Assembly (NCBI GenBank): GCA_023481285.1
Contig: JAMCWL010000036.1
Location: 1-37,533, forward strand
From: Actinomycetota bacterium
GTDB lineage: Bacteria > Actinomycetota > Aquicultoria > Aquicultorales > JAMCWL01
Length of the DNA: 37,533 nucleotides
Direction of reading: 5' to 3'
A program made the position numbers and the translations under genes. The notes under the pieces were generated by a model. It was given only the letters and a program-made list of their open reading frames with translations. It did no database searches and was not told the DNA's origin. This document shows, piece by piece, positions 1 to 9,100 of this stretch (the stretch's first letter is position 1; each line of letters begins with the position of its first letter).

Positions 1-126
1 ACTACCAAGCATAAGAACCCCGAGAAATTGCTGCCACAACTGTCCTCGGCCGTTCTTTATGCTGCATCATGAGCAATTCTGTTACCTTGGGTGAAAACAT
101 TAATATGGAAAAGGGCCAAACGTGAG

Positions 127-174
127 AGGGATTGTCCGTAAATAGGCCTTTAGGCCTATTTACGGACAATCCCT
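127..174. repeat. Perfect 23-bp palindrome with 2-nt loop
   Basis: Positions 127-149 and 152-174 are exact reverse complements (arms begin AGGGATTGTCC) around a TT loop. Neither strand has a T-run after the stem, so it is not a typical intrinsic terminator. The length and perfection suggest a REP/MITE-like hairpin or a bidirectional stop for a gene outside the window. Positions 1-126 show no convincing gene. Confidence 0.7.
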
Positions 175-204
175 TAATGTTCCGGATGGCGATCTTTTGG
201 AATC

Positions 205-243
205 TTAATACGTTCTAAACCAACCCTTAACATCCCGTTGTTA
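205..243 (+). promoter_or_regulatory. TTAA 11-bp repeat box upstream of the 9-heme cytochrome operon
   Basis: TTAAT at 205, TAAAC at 216, TTAAC at 227 and TTGTTA at 238 lie at exact 11-bp intervals. Direct repeats of TTAACA-like hexamers every 11 bp are the known operator form of Bacillus PhoP and related OmpR-family regulators. Reading towards the cytochrome gene, the conserved half-sites are TTAA followed by C or T, as at the three other boxes in this window. The middle positions are degenerate, so this is one of the weaker boxes. Confidence 0.5.
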
Positions 244-290
244 AACTTAATAAGAGGGTACTTGCAGATGGACTCGTAGACTCGATGTCG

Positions 291-339
291 GCCACAGGTG
301 AGCAAACTAAACCTTAAACTATACCGGTTTGCCTGTGGC
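291..339 (+). promoter_or_regulatory. Leader hairpin before the 9-heme cytochrome gene
   Basis: GCCACAG (291-297) pairs with CTGTGGC (333-339), and GCAAAC (302-307) pairs with GTTTGC (327-332). This gives 7 bp, a GTGA bulge, 6 bp and a 19-nt loop, ending 39 nt before the start codon. It does not match a riboswitch family that I can recognise by eye. It could be an mRNA leader element or an operator dyad. Confidence 0.4.
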
Positions 340-378
340 TTCGTTATTAAGCGTTGATGTGCAGAAGGGGACCGGTAA

Positions 379-1407
379 GTGAAAATGGTCAGCGGAAAAA
401 CCATTCTGAAAATCGCCGGCGCATTCGTAGCTCTGTTGCTGATCCCGTCCATCGCTCTGGGGGCCAGTGAGGGACTCCGCGGCTTGCAGGTTACCCTAAA
501 CAAGGTTTTTTACGCCGTCACTTTCGCGGAAAACAGCCCCTCGAGGCTGCAGGCGATGCACCTTAACAACACCCCTGGCGAAGCTGGTTCGCGCGGTTGC
601 ATCGCGTGTCACGGAAACATGCTCGACAAGAAGCGGTTTCCGGTCCACGTCGCGATGATGGGACCGAAGTTCATGACCTTTTCGTGTACCGATTGCCATA
701 AGAGCGTCGACTTAAGAACCCGTCGGCCCGGTGCGACTACCATACAAGTCGACCGCAAGCTCTGCGCAAGCTGCCATAATCCGCCGATTCTAACCCAGAA
801 CACACAGGAAGGACAGGCGGAGATCGGTAGAAAGGTCGCCCCGTCGATGCCGTCCCTTTTGGTTCAACACGGCAATGACGAGAAGAGCAGCTTGAAATGG
901 GTTAGCGAGCACCCGGCGGTAGCCATGGCCATGGGAATCGAGAAATGCCGGGAGTGTCATATCAAGGGAAGCGAACTCGACTTTTGCAACGTATGCCACC
1001 TAAGAGGGGGGTTCTTCCCGAAGTCTCACCAGCCCATGTATAAGATACCCGTGAACAAGATATATCTCGCCAGCACGAGGACGGAGAGCGTCTCTACCCG
1101 CTGGAAGGGATATCACTTCGTCCTGGTGCGCGACGCTTTGGAGAAGATGGGCGCCAAGGATATATCGCCGGCGAATCTCCCCAAAGACAAGCTTCAGAAA
1201 CTCCCCTGTGGAGCCTGCCATGACCTCGGTAACTGGTGCACCAAGTGTCACACCAAACATGCATCCGATTGGCTGAATCCCGTCAAGGGTCATCCGACGT
1301 ATGTCACAAAGTACGGCACGAAGTATTGCTATGAATGCCACGATCGCAGCAAATGTCTTTCCTGCCATACGTACGTCGGCCAGCTTGGTGATGAGCTTTC
1401 GCGATGA
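379..1407 (+). CDS. Nine-heme c-type cytochrome (exported multiheme protein)
   Basis: A 342-residue exported protein with nine CxxCH haem-binding motifs (CIACH, CTDCH, CASCH, CRECH, CNVCH, CGACH, CTKCH, CYECH, CLSCH), so it should bind nine c haems outside the cytoplasmic membrane. Residues 8-28 form a hydrophobic signal peptide or anchor. The GTG start at 379 has an AAGGGG ribosome site 8 nt upstream. It overlaps the pentaheme ActA gene by 4 nt (ATGA), so the two are probably co-translated. It is homologous to the 11-heme protein at 10716-11666: the N-terminal region, including the first two haem sites and the CxACHG(N/D)M motif, aligns well. It probably carries electrons between the quinol-oxidising complex and another periplasmic or surface partner. 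The exact partner is unknown. Confidence 0.9.
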   Translation: MKMVSGKTILKIAGAFVALLLIPSIALGASEGLRGLQVTLNKVFYAVTFAENSPSRLQAMHLNNTPGEAGSRGCIACHGNMLDKKRFPVHVAMMGPKFMTFSCTDCHKSVDLRTRRPGATTIQVDRKLCASCHNPPILTQNTQEGQAEIGRKVAPSMPSLLVQHGNDEKSSLKWVSEHPAVAMAMGIEKCRECHIKGSELDFCNVCHLRGGFFPKSHQPMYKIPVNKIYLASTRTESVSTRWKGYHFVLVRDALEKMGAKDISPANLPKDKLQKLPCGACHDLGNWCTKCHTKHASDWLNPVKGHPTYVTKYGTKYCYECHDRSKCLSCHTYVGQLGDELSR

Positions 1408-1916
1408 GAAAAGTCTTGGTCGCATTTGGTACCGTAATAGGGATCGTCGTCGCCTCTCTCCTTGGGAGCTCACTGCTCTATGCCTATGTCTTTCCCAGTC
1501 AAGAACCCCGGCAACCTATAGCTTTCAATCACAAGTTGCACGCCGGCGATAACGGTATTCCCTGCCTTTTTTGCCATGTCTATGCCACTAAATCGAGGGT
1601 CGCCGGCGTTCCCAGCGTTCAGAAATGCGTCGAATGCCACTCTTCGATCAAGAGGGACAGCCCCGAGGTGCAGAAGATATTATCGTATATGGATTCAGGA
1701 AAGCCGATACCGTGGGTTAAAGTCTACAACGCGGCTGATTACATCTATTTTCCGCACAACAGGCACCTGAAAGGCGGCGTCGCTTGCGAGGAGTGCCATG
1801 GAAATGTTAAGAGTATGACGAGGATAGTTAGATATGCGACTCCGGGCATGGGCTGGTGCCTAATTTGCCACCAGAAAAGGAACGGACCGACCGATTGCTG
1901 GGCATGTCATATTTGA
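1404..1916 (+). CDS. actA: ACIII subunit ActA-like pentaheme cytochrome c
   Basis: A 170-residue membrane-anchored cytochrome with an N-terminal hydrophobic segment (about 5-28) and five CxxCH sites (CLFCH, CVECH, CEECH, CLICH, CWACH). The motif FNHKLHAG before the first haem and the five-haem layout match the ActA/QrcA subunits of alternative complex III and Qrc. In those complexes this subunit takes electrons from the iron-sulfur subunit. The remaining ACIII genes lie on the opposite strand at 2412-9148, so this operon is split, which is unusual. The C-terminus ends directly after the last haem motif. An overlapping membrane-protein gene follows. Confidence 0.85.
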   Translation: MRKVLVAFGTVIGIVVASLLGSSLLYAYVFPSQEPRQPIAFNHKLHAGDNGIPCLFCHVYATKSRVAGVPSVQKCVECHSSIKRDSPEVQKILSYMDSGKPIPWVKVYNAADYIYFPHNRHLKGGVACEECHGNVKSMTRIVRYATPGMGWCLICHQKRNGPTDCWACHI

Positions 1917-2428
1917 CAGGCGAACCCGCGGGTAAGGGCGGAACGATTGTTTATACAAAGCTACCAATGATTGTCGTCGGTAGCTTTGTGTTAGTTCTCG
2001 GATGGTTGTTGACGAGAGCGATAATTGCCGGCGTTGGAATCCTGCCCGATCCGATCGTCTTCGTGAGCACATTCAGTCCTGTACTATCCGCTGCGGGGAT
2101 AGGTACGTCGGTTTACCTCGTCGGCCGAGCCAGGGGGAACACGAGCATCTGGCTTCCTTCCGTCGTCTCGGGAATTCTATCCTTGCCCCTGGTTGTATCC
2201 GATCCCTGGATCATCGTGGCCCTTGGGATGGGCGTCCAGGCGCCGGTCGTAATAAGGCTGCTTTTGCTCGTGCTTCCCATCATCGTCGGGGTATTTTTCG
2301 CGCACCCTTGGCTTGGGGAACGAAGACTGGGCCTTAAGCTGATGCTGCTCGCAGCCCTTCTTCTCGCGGTTTACGTGTTGATCTACAAGCTAATCCTGCC
2401 GAACGGAAACCTCATTGCCATCCAATGA
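1904..2428 (+). CDS. Polytopic membrane protein of unknown function
   Basis: I do not recognise the family. The start chosen is the ATG at 1904, which overlaps the end of actA by 13 nt and gives 174 residues. No clear ribosome site is visible, and an ATG at 1967 is also possible. About five hydrophobic segments span the sequence, with few charged residues and no haem, Fe-S or catalytic motif. It is the last gene of the plus-strand cytochrome operon. It converges on actF, with 17 bp of tail-to-tail overlap. By position it may be an accessory membrane subunit of the ACIII-like complex, but this is inference. Confidence 0.6.
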   Translation: MSYLTGEPAGKGGTIVYTKLPMIVVGSFVLVLGWLLTRAIIAGVGILPDPIVFVSTFSPVLSAAGIGTSVYLVGRARGNTSIWLPSVVSGILSLPLVVSDPWIIVALGMGVQAPVVIRLLLLVLPIIVGVFFAHPWLGERRLGLKLMLLAALLLAVYVLIYKLILPNGNLIAIQ

Positions 2429-3437
2429 CGTCTTCGCTGGCGGAGAGAATCGCGGGTTTTCTCGCGAGACGCTTAGCGAACGCAAATGCAAGCGCACTAA
2501 GAAAAGCCAAGCTCACTAGGAGCACCACTGCGCCTGAAAGCGGAAACCCGGCAGCCTCATGCTTTTCGGCAAGAGACGGCATGACGATCAAATAGCGGTC
2601 CAGCCATAAACCGATAAGAACGGATGCGGATATAGCGGAAAGAGCGCCCACCGACTCTCTTACTTTCTTAAAAACAAGCAGTGAAAACGGAATAACCCAG
2701 ATCAAGGCCATCGTTGCGAAGTAAATCTTATTATAGCTCGGGGAAAAGATTCTCGTATAGAGCGTTTCCGTCTCCTCGGGTAGGTTCGCATACCAGATTG
2801 TTATAAATTGAGACCACCAGAAATAGGCCCAGATGAGAGAGAAGCCGAGAAGCAACTGGGCCATGTTCTTGAAATGCTCCGCCGCAAAAAGAGTCGAGTG
2901 GAGATATCGCCTGACACCCGCCATTATGAGGAAGAACAAAGCCACGCCGCCGTAGATCGAGCCCGCTATAAAGAAAGGCGCGTAAATCGCATCCGCAAAG
3001 CCGTGATTGAGCATCATCCCCATGTCCCAAGCGACAAACGTCTCGTTTACGACAAACGCTATGAGAAGGAAGGGCGTGAGGGCCAGAACCGTGCGCTTGG
3101 CCATATCGGTCTTCAGCAAAACCCACGCCGCCACATAAAACGCCAGAAAAGAGAGGAGGTGGCGTGCGAGGAAGAATAGAGAGCTATTCCACGGGTGGCT
3201 CGCTTCTCTCGCGAGGTTGAACGTAGAATAACCGCCCAGGACGACAAGGAGCATGAGCACCGCGAGAGGTGAGACGAATAGCGCTACGTTGGCCGCAAGA
3301 CGGAAGAAGCCGGCGCTCCAGCGGGCGGAGCTCAGCCTTAGAATGACCGCTATCGACAAAGCTCCCTGGGTAAGCCCCAACAAGAAAATAAAGTTGGTCA
3401 GGAGGATGCCCCACGATAACCGCTCAAAAGCCATCAC
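2412..3437 (-). CDS. actF: ACIII subunit ActF-like (NrfD-type quinol-interacting membrane protein)
   Basis: About 341 residues with roughly ten transmembrane segments and no cofactor motif. ActF-type signatures are visible: WDMGMMLNHGF followed by YAPFFIAGS, and WAYFWWSQFITIWYANLPEE. ActF is the second, shorter NrfD-like subunit of alternative complex III and forms part of the membrane domain. The stop of actDE overlaps the start here. Either GTG at 3437 or ATG at 3434 could begin translation, with GAGG 6-9 nt upstream. It is the last gene of the minus-strand actB-actC-actDE-actF operon and overlaps the convergent gene at 1904-2428. Confidence 0.85.
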   Translation of the reverse strand: MMAFERLSWGILLTNFIFLLGLTQGALSIAVILRLSSARWSAGFFRLAANVALFVSPLAVLMLLVVLGGYSTFNLAREASHPWNSSLFFLARHLLSFLAFYVAAWVLLKTDMAKRTVLALTPFLLIAFVVNETFVAWDMGMMLNHGFADAIYAPFFIAGSIYGGVALFFLIMAGVRRYLHSTLFAAEHFKNMAQLLLGFSLIWAYFWWSQFITIWYANLPEETETLYTRIFSPSYNKIYFATMALIWVIPFSLLVFKKVRESVGALSAISASVLIGLWLDRYLIVMPSLAEKHEAAGFPLSGAVVLLVSLAFLSALAFAFAKRLARKPAILSASEDVIGWQ

Positions 3438-4564
3438 TTGAATCCTCGCTTAATAAAGTTTATAAGGTTCCATCGTTCTTCGGAAGTTAAAGCATCCTTG
3501 AAGGAAGGCATGACCGCGCGATTGGCGTTGGTGAAGCCGTAGGTAATGGTATCGAAGATCACGCCGTCCGCTTGACCTCCAACGTAGTCGAAGTTGATCT
3601 CAGCGCTCTGGGCGAGAAAGTTGTTTATATACTCCTTTGCCTCGGCGCTATCGAGCTTGGAGAGGCGTGCGAGGCTCGGGACCGAACCCATGATTCCTTG
3701 ACCGTCACCGGTTTTACCATGGCAGACGGCGCAGTGCGTGAGGTAGGCCTGCCGCCCATTTTTTAACGACCGATCGGTCGGCGGTATGGGATTCTCGCCC
3801 GCCGAGGCTTCAAGCCGGGAGCTGAACTTCCTTTCTCCGACGGGAACCGAATTCTCAGGATAGCTAGGGTCGATGGTCCTCTGAGGCTTGGACTTTATCT
3901 CATGGATCTCTCTGAAACCGGCGTTGTTATACCAAACCCAAAACGGACCGTACGATAGCACGGTAGCCAATACCGCCAAAGCCGTCACAACCGGTATAAC
4001 GGCCGGTGAACCGGACCGCTTTTTTCTCGCCCGCCGTGGCTTCTTGGGTACGACTTTCGCATCCTCCTCAACTTTTTCGGCGCCGCATTGCTCCAGGATC
4101 GCCAGGCCGCTTCCGATCTTCAGCCGGCCGTCGTCGCGCAGGACGATGGCGAACTTATCGTCGCTCGCGCCCGGGTCATAGGTCCCCAACCGAGAGGGCA
4201 ATCCGGCCAGAAAGACAAAGCCGGCAAACGTGGTGATAATGCCTCCCAGAACCGTGAGTATGGCCACGGACAGCGCTATTGGCGGCAAAGGCAGTATCGG
4301 CATTCCGCTTTGCTGTAGGGGATAAAGAATGGAAGTTCCGGCTGCGAGCAGAAGAACGAATAACGCGGTAATCGCCGTCCCGACGATGGTTATACGGGAG
4401 ACGTGCAGCCCTCTCTCCCTGTGCTCGAGGAGGTGCTCTATCTCATGGGAAGGAACGGGCGAATAGACTTCGAAATCCTGAAAACCGGCTCCCAAAAGCT
4501 TCTCAACGGCTTTTACGGTATCGTCAAGGAAACTAAAGACTCCAATGAATGTTTTATCAGCCAT
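3434..4564 (-). CDS. Fused ACIII subunits ActD (DUF3341) and ActE (monohaem cytochrome c)
   Basis: The 376-residue protein has two parts. Residues 1-155 are ActD-like (DUF3341), with FxD near residues 12-14 and two transmembrane helices (about 58-80 and 95-120). A basic linker (about 172-184) and a third helix (about 188-210) lead to a cytochrome c domain with CAVCH at 278-282 and a likely axial Met at 352 (VMPSF). In described ACIII operons ActD and ActE are usually separate proteins. The start is the ATG at 4564, because AAGGAGGG lies about 10 nt upstream; an in-frame ATG at 4597 would ignore this site and overlap actC. Expected role: membrane anchoring of the complex plus an exported haem that passes electrons onward. 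Confidence 0.85.
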   Translation of the reverse strand: MADKTFIGVFSFLDDTVKAVEKLLGAGFQDFEVYSPVPSHEIEHLLEHRERGLHVSRITIVGTAITALFVLLLAAGTSILYPLQQSGMPILPLPPIALSVAILTVLGGIITTFAGFVFLAGLPSRLGTYDPGASDDKFAIVLRDDGRLKIGSGLAILEQCGAEKVEEDAKVVPKKPRRARKKRSGSPAVIPVVTALAVLATVLSYGPFWVWYNNAGFREIHEIKSKPQRTIDPSYPENSVPVGERKFSSRLEASAGENPIPPTDRSLKNGRQAYLTHCAVCHGKTGDGQGIMGSVPSLARLSKLDSAEAKEYINNFLAQSAEINFDYVGGQADGVIFDTITYGFTNANRAVMPSFKDALTSEERWNLINFIKRGFK

Positions 4565-4569
4565 TGCCG

Positions 4570-6102
4570 CTAATCCCTCCTTTTCCGTCTCGGCCAACGA
4601 TATCCACTTAGATATCCTTTTGGAGAACTCATCAGGGGGTCTGCTTCGACGGAAAGGGGCTGTTTGTATAGCCGATCGTCTTCAGATTCAGACCTAAGCG
4701 GCTCGACCTCCGCTATGGGCTCCAACGCAAGCCCGTCTCCCTCGGGGGCGGGCTTCAAGTGACGGCTCGCTCGCGTGGGCGCCCGCAAGATCTCTTTTAC
4801 TTCGAAGATCGAAACCGAGGGCACTATCTTTACGAAAAGCAAAAAAAGGAAGATGAAGACGCTGTAGTACCAAGCGACATAGGAAAATTCGATCCACGTG
4901 GGCCGGTAGGAGCTCCACGTAAAAGGCAAGGGACCGATATTCTGCCCGGGGATCACCATCAGGAAGCGTTCAAAATACATCGCTATCTCGACCCCTATCG
5001 AGATCATCAAGAGAGCGGGGATATTGCGCCTTACCTTTCGGAAGAAGAGGCTTAAGGGCACCACGCTGTTCAGGAAGATCATCGACCAATAGAGCGGGTT
5101 GTACGATCCCTTTAGCTTGGCAAGCACGGGCATGAGCTCGAAATTCTCGGTTTTAATCCATGGGATGAAAAGCTCAATAAGGTAGATGTAGCTGATCAAG
5201 AGGCTGGCGATCACAAGCAGCTTAGCCAAATTATCCAGGTGCCTCGGCGTGATGTATTCCTCGAAATGGAGGCACTTTCTCAAGATAAGAGCGATGATTA
5301 TAACTCCGGCCGATCCTGAAAGAAGGGCGCCGGTGACAAAGTAGGGAGCATAGATCGAGCTGTGATTAGCCGGGTTTAGCGTCGTCGCGCTGATCCACGA
5401 CGTGACGGAGTGCATCGACACGGCGATAGGAATGATCAGCGGAGCGATTAGGAAATAGGCGTGGCGAAGATGGCGCCACTGCCTGCTCGAACCGGTCCAT
5501 CCCAGAGAAAGGGCGGAGTAGAGCTTCTTGCGCCACCCGGTAACTCGATCGCGAACGGCGGCAAAGTCGGGGATGGCGCCGAGATAAAGGAAGAGGGAGC
5601 TGGCCGTCAGGTAAGCGACCAGGCCCAGGACGTCCCAAAAAAGCGGCGATCTAAAGCTCGGCCAAAGCTGCCGCAAGTTGGGGTAGGGGAAGATATAGAA
5701 CATGCGCCAGGGTCTACCGATGTGCGTAAGGATCACTATGTTGGCCGTGATTAAGGCGAGGGCCGTCATCATTTCGGCCAGCCTGTAAACGGGGTTTCTC
5801 CAATCGCTCTTGGTAAGAAGTAGAATAGCCGAAAGGAGGGTTCCCGCAAGGCTGAAGCCGATCCACCAGATGAAACCGGTGAGATCCATGGCCCAATAGA
5901 TGGGCTCGTTCGTGCCCCAAATCCCAAGGCCCACGACGCTCTGGTAGTAATAAAGAACCGCCCCATAAACGACAACGGCGAATGAAAGGCCGAGCGCCAG
6001 GTAATATTTCCAAGTGGTATGCGTAAGGCTTCTGATCACGTCTTTTGTTACTTTCGCGTAATCTATGCCTTCGAATTCGTCATTCGTGTTTCGGCTCGAC
6101 AT
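4570..6102 (-). CDS. actC: ACIII subunit ActC-like (NrfD-family integral membrane protein)
   Basis: 510 residues with about ten transmembrane helices. The motifs WIGFSLAGTLLSAILLL and YRLAEMMTALALITA are those of the large NrfD-type subunit ActC, which carries the quinol site of alternative complex III and packs against the Fe-S domain of ActB. The start ATG has GAGGGAGA directly upstream and lies inside the 3' end of actB (23-bp overlap). The last 65-70 residues form a hydrophilic, acidic then basic tail ending in PRRKRRD, with no family motif that I recognise. The next gene starts 5 nt downstream, so this is a tight operon. Confidence 0.88.
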   Translation of the reverse strand: MSSRNTNDEFEGIDYAKVTKDVIRSLTHTTWKYYLALGLSFAVVVYGAVLYYYQSVVGLGIWGTNEPIYWAMDLTGFIWWIGFSLAGTLLSAILLLTKSDWRNPVYRLAEMMTALALITANIVILTHIGRPWRMFYIFPYPNLRQLWPSFRSPLFWDVLGLVAYLTASSLFLYLGAIPDFAAVRDRVTGWRKKLYSALSLGWTGSSRQWRHLRHAYFLIAPLIIPIAVSMHSVTSWISATTLNPANHSSIYAPYFVTGALLSGSAGVIIIALILRKCLHFEEYITPRHLDNLAKLLVIASLLISYIYLIELFIPWIKTENFELMPVLAKLKGSYNPLYWSMIFLNSVVPLSLFFRKVRRNIPALLMISIGVEIAMYFERFLMVIPGQNIGPLPFTWSSYRPTWIEFSYVAWYYSVFIFLFLLFVKIVPSVSIFEVKEILRAPTRASRHLKPAPEGDGLALEPIAEVEPLRSESEDDRLYKQPLSVEADPLMSSPKGYLSGYRWPRRKRRD

Positions 6103-9100
6103 TCTCCCTCACCGCTTTGAGATAGATTACGGCCGGTTCCGTGTTCAGCTCCTCGAGCAGGCGGTACCGGCGCGGGTTTCTGGACAACTGCGATACCTTG
6201 GTCGTCAGGTCTTTGAGGTCGCCGAAGGTTATGGCGCCGGTCGGGCAGGTCTGGGCGCAGGCGGGCTGGATCTCGCCATCCCTGACCTTTCTCTCCTCGT
6301 CGCTGGCTTTCTCCTTAACCTCCCTGATTCTTTGGACGCAGAAAGTGCACTTGTCGGCTATGCCGGAGGTCCTTACCGAAATGTCCGGATTGAGCTGCTG
6401 ATCGAGCGGTTCAGGCCACTCGGGGTTGAACCAGTTGAACAGCCTCGCCCGGTAGGGACAGTTGACGTTGCAGTAGCGGGTGCCGATGCATCGCTGGTAT
6501 ACCTGACCGTTAAGCCCGTCGGACGCGCCATACGCTGCGTAAACCGGGCAGACCGCCTCGCAGGGAGCGTTCCCGCACTGAAGGCAGTTGACCGGGATGA
6601 ACTTGGCCCTTACTTCAGGATATTCGCCCTCCCAATAGCGATCGAGCCTTATCCAATTCTTATGCCGCCTTCGCGCCATCTCTACATCGCTGACGAGGGG
6701 CAGGTTGTTCTCCGCGTAGCAGGCCGCCATGCAGGCCTGGCAACCGCTGCATTTGTCCATGTCGATTACCATTCCCCAGCGGTAGTCCATCTTCCTAACG
6801 CTGGTCTTGGCGCTCCTGTACTTTCCAAGGCCCAAGAGAGACCAGAGAGCGGAAGGCTTCTTTAAATTCCTGGAGGGAAGAGCCTTTATCGGTTCAAGTT
6901 CTTTGCCTTCAAGGGCGGCCGCTTCTTCATGGTTGATCCACTGAACGAGGTGCCTGTCGAGCTCGTTGACTCCGTTCTCGATCCCAGGCTGAGGAAGGTC
7001 GGGCTCGATCTTGATAACCTTGTTCTTGGCGCCCGTCTTGGCGACCTCGACCCCCATCGAGGCCCACGCCGGCGAATCTATAAGCTTGATCGGATTGGCG
7101 CCCCGGTTCTTGGCATACGAGCCGAATGAGGTATGCCCCTGGCCTATAGGAACGGCTATGGTTTTGGGCTCGATGGCCGGGAAGATATACGCGGGAACCT
7201 CAATCGATCCGGTCTCGGATGAGATCTTGAGCACATCTCCTTCGGCGACGCCCAACTCCCGAGCCGTCTCCGGATTTATCTCGGCCCAGGATCCCCATGT
7301 CCCGGTTACCAGGGGTTCCGGCAACTGCTGGAGCCAAGGCTGATTGGCGTTTCCACCGTCGTACAGCCCGTGGGAAGGATAGAGGTGGAGGTGGAACTCT
7401 TCCCCGGCAAGAGGTCTCGGCTCTTTGTTAGGAACGGTTGAGAGCAAATCCGGCTTCGGGCGTCTTGCCGGCAGGTTCTCGTCGAATGCAGGAGCGCTCT
7501 CCGACCAGCCGCCCGTCTTGACGAGGTTGTTCCAGAATTCCTCGAAGCTCGCTCCGGTGGCGACTCCCTTACCCGATAGATCCCGGTGGAAATCCCTCCA
7601 TGAGCTCTTAAGGTAATCGAGGAAATTGTTCCAGGGCAGCGCCTGCGAGACCTCGCTTCCTAATATCTTGGCGAGGGAAAGCATGACGTCACCGATCTGA
7701 TGAGTATCGTAAAGCGGGCTTACCACCGGCTGCATCAACACAACCGAGCGCTTCCCGTTATCGGCGATCGGGACGTAGTCGCCCCAGCTCTCCAGGTAAG
7801 TGCTGTCCGGAAGAATCAGATCGGCTTTAAAGAGAAGGTCGTCCATGAAGGAAGAGAAACCGACGATAAACGGGACTTTTTTGAGACCTGCGATAAAATC
7901 CTCATCGCCGGCAAGGGTAAAGGCGGGATTCGTATTATAGAGAAGAAGCGCTTTAACCTCGCCGGCCTGCATTTTCCTGCCGAGGGCCCGCAATTCGTCC
8001 CGCGTAATTGTTCTTTCGATGATATCCGGAAAGACCGGCGGCAGGTTGAGCCTTATCCCGCCTACTTTCCCGACGCTTCCGACGAGGTGATTAAGAATAT
8101 TTACGGCCACGGCGTTGAAGACGCCGTTGGTCTGAGAATTCGCCGGGTCGCCGCTCAGAGCCAGGGAAGGCTTGGCGGCCGCAAATTTCCTTGTGACATC
8201 CGCTATCTTTTCCCGGGATATCCCGCTCTTGGCCGCGGCCCTCTCAAGGCTAAAGCCGCTCAAAGCCCCTTTCCAAGCCGGGATTTCCTGTTCGAGAGCC
8301 GGGTCATGGAGCTTTTCATCGACGATCAGTCCGGCCATGCCCAGGGCGAGCAATCCTTCCGTCTCGGGTTTGATGGGAAACCATTCGTCCGCGCTCGCGC
8401 CGGTCAGGGATAGTCGTGATTCGAATTGAACCAGCCGGCCCCTCCGGTCGACCGGCCGATCTCTGAATCTGCCGTAAGCCGCCGAGTACTGAACCGGGGA
8501 GATCCAGGTATCAAGGAAGCCCGCCCCGAAGGAGAGTATGTACTTCGCGTTCGCCAGGTCATAATGGGGAATGCCATCGTAACCAAAGGAGAGCTTGTTG
8601 GCAATGACAAGCGATTCATTGTCAAACAATTCGTGCGAGAAAAAGCTGCTTGAGCCGTAGTTCTCCATAAAGGTATTGATAAGCTTGGCGAGGTGCCCTC
8701 TCAGGGGTTGGGCGAGGAAAAATACCTCTTTGTTTTGGCCTTTTCGCTTGAGATCGCCCAGCTTGCCGGCGAGCAGTCGCAGGCCTTCATCCCATGATAT
8801 CTCTTTGAACTTCCCCTTATCTTTTACCAACGGCCGCCTGATCCGGTCCGGGTTGTAAAGAACCTGAAGCCCGGCCTGCCCGCGGGCGCAAAGCCTACCC
8901 TCGTTGATGGGACAGAGCGGGTTCCCCTCGATCTTCTTCGCGCGCCCTTCCCTTATTCTCACCTGGATGCCGCATCCAGCCGTGCATTGCCGGCAGACGG
9001 ATGCGTACCAGTCGGCGACACCCGGGACTATGTCTTCAGGTGGGATCAGATAAGGCAATAGCGGCTCGACGACCTTCTCTTTAAAGCCGATGACGCCGGG

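Noticed and set aside
291-339. Cyclic-di-GMP (GEMM) riboswitch
   Set aside because: The GCACAGGGCAAACC-like start is only partly similar, and the conserved downstream stem and tetraloop receptor are missing.
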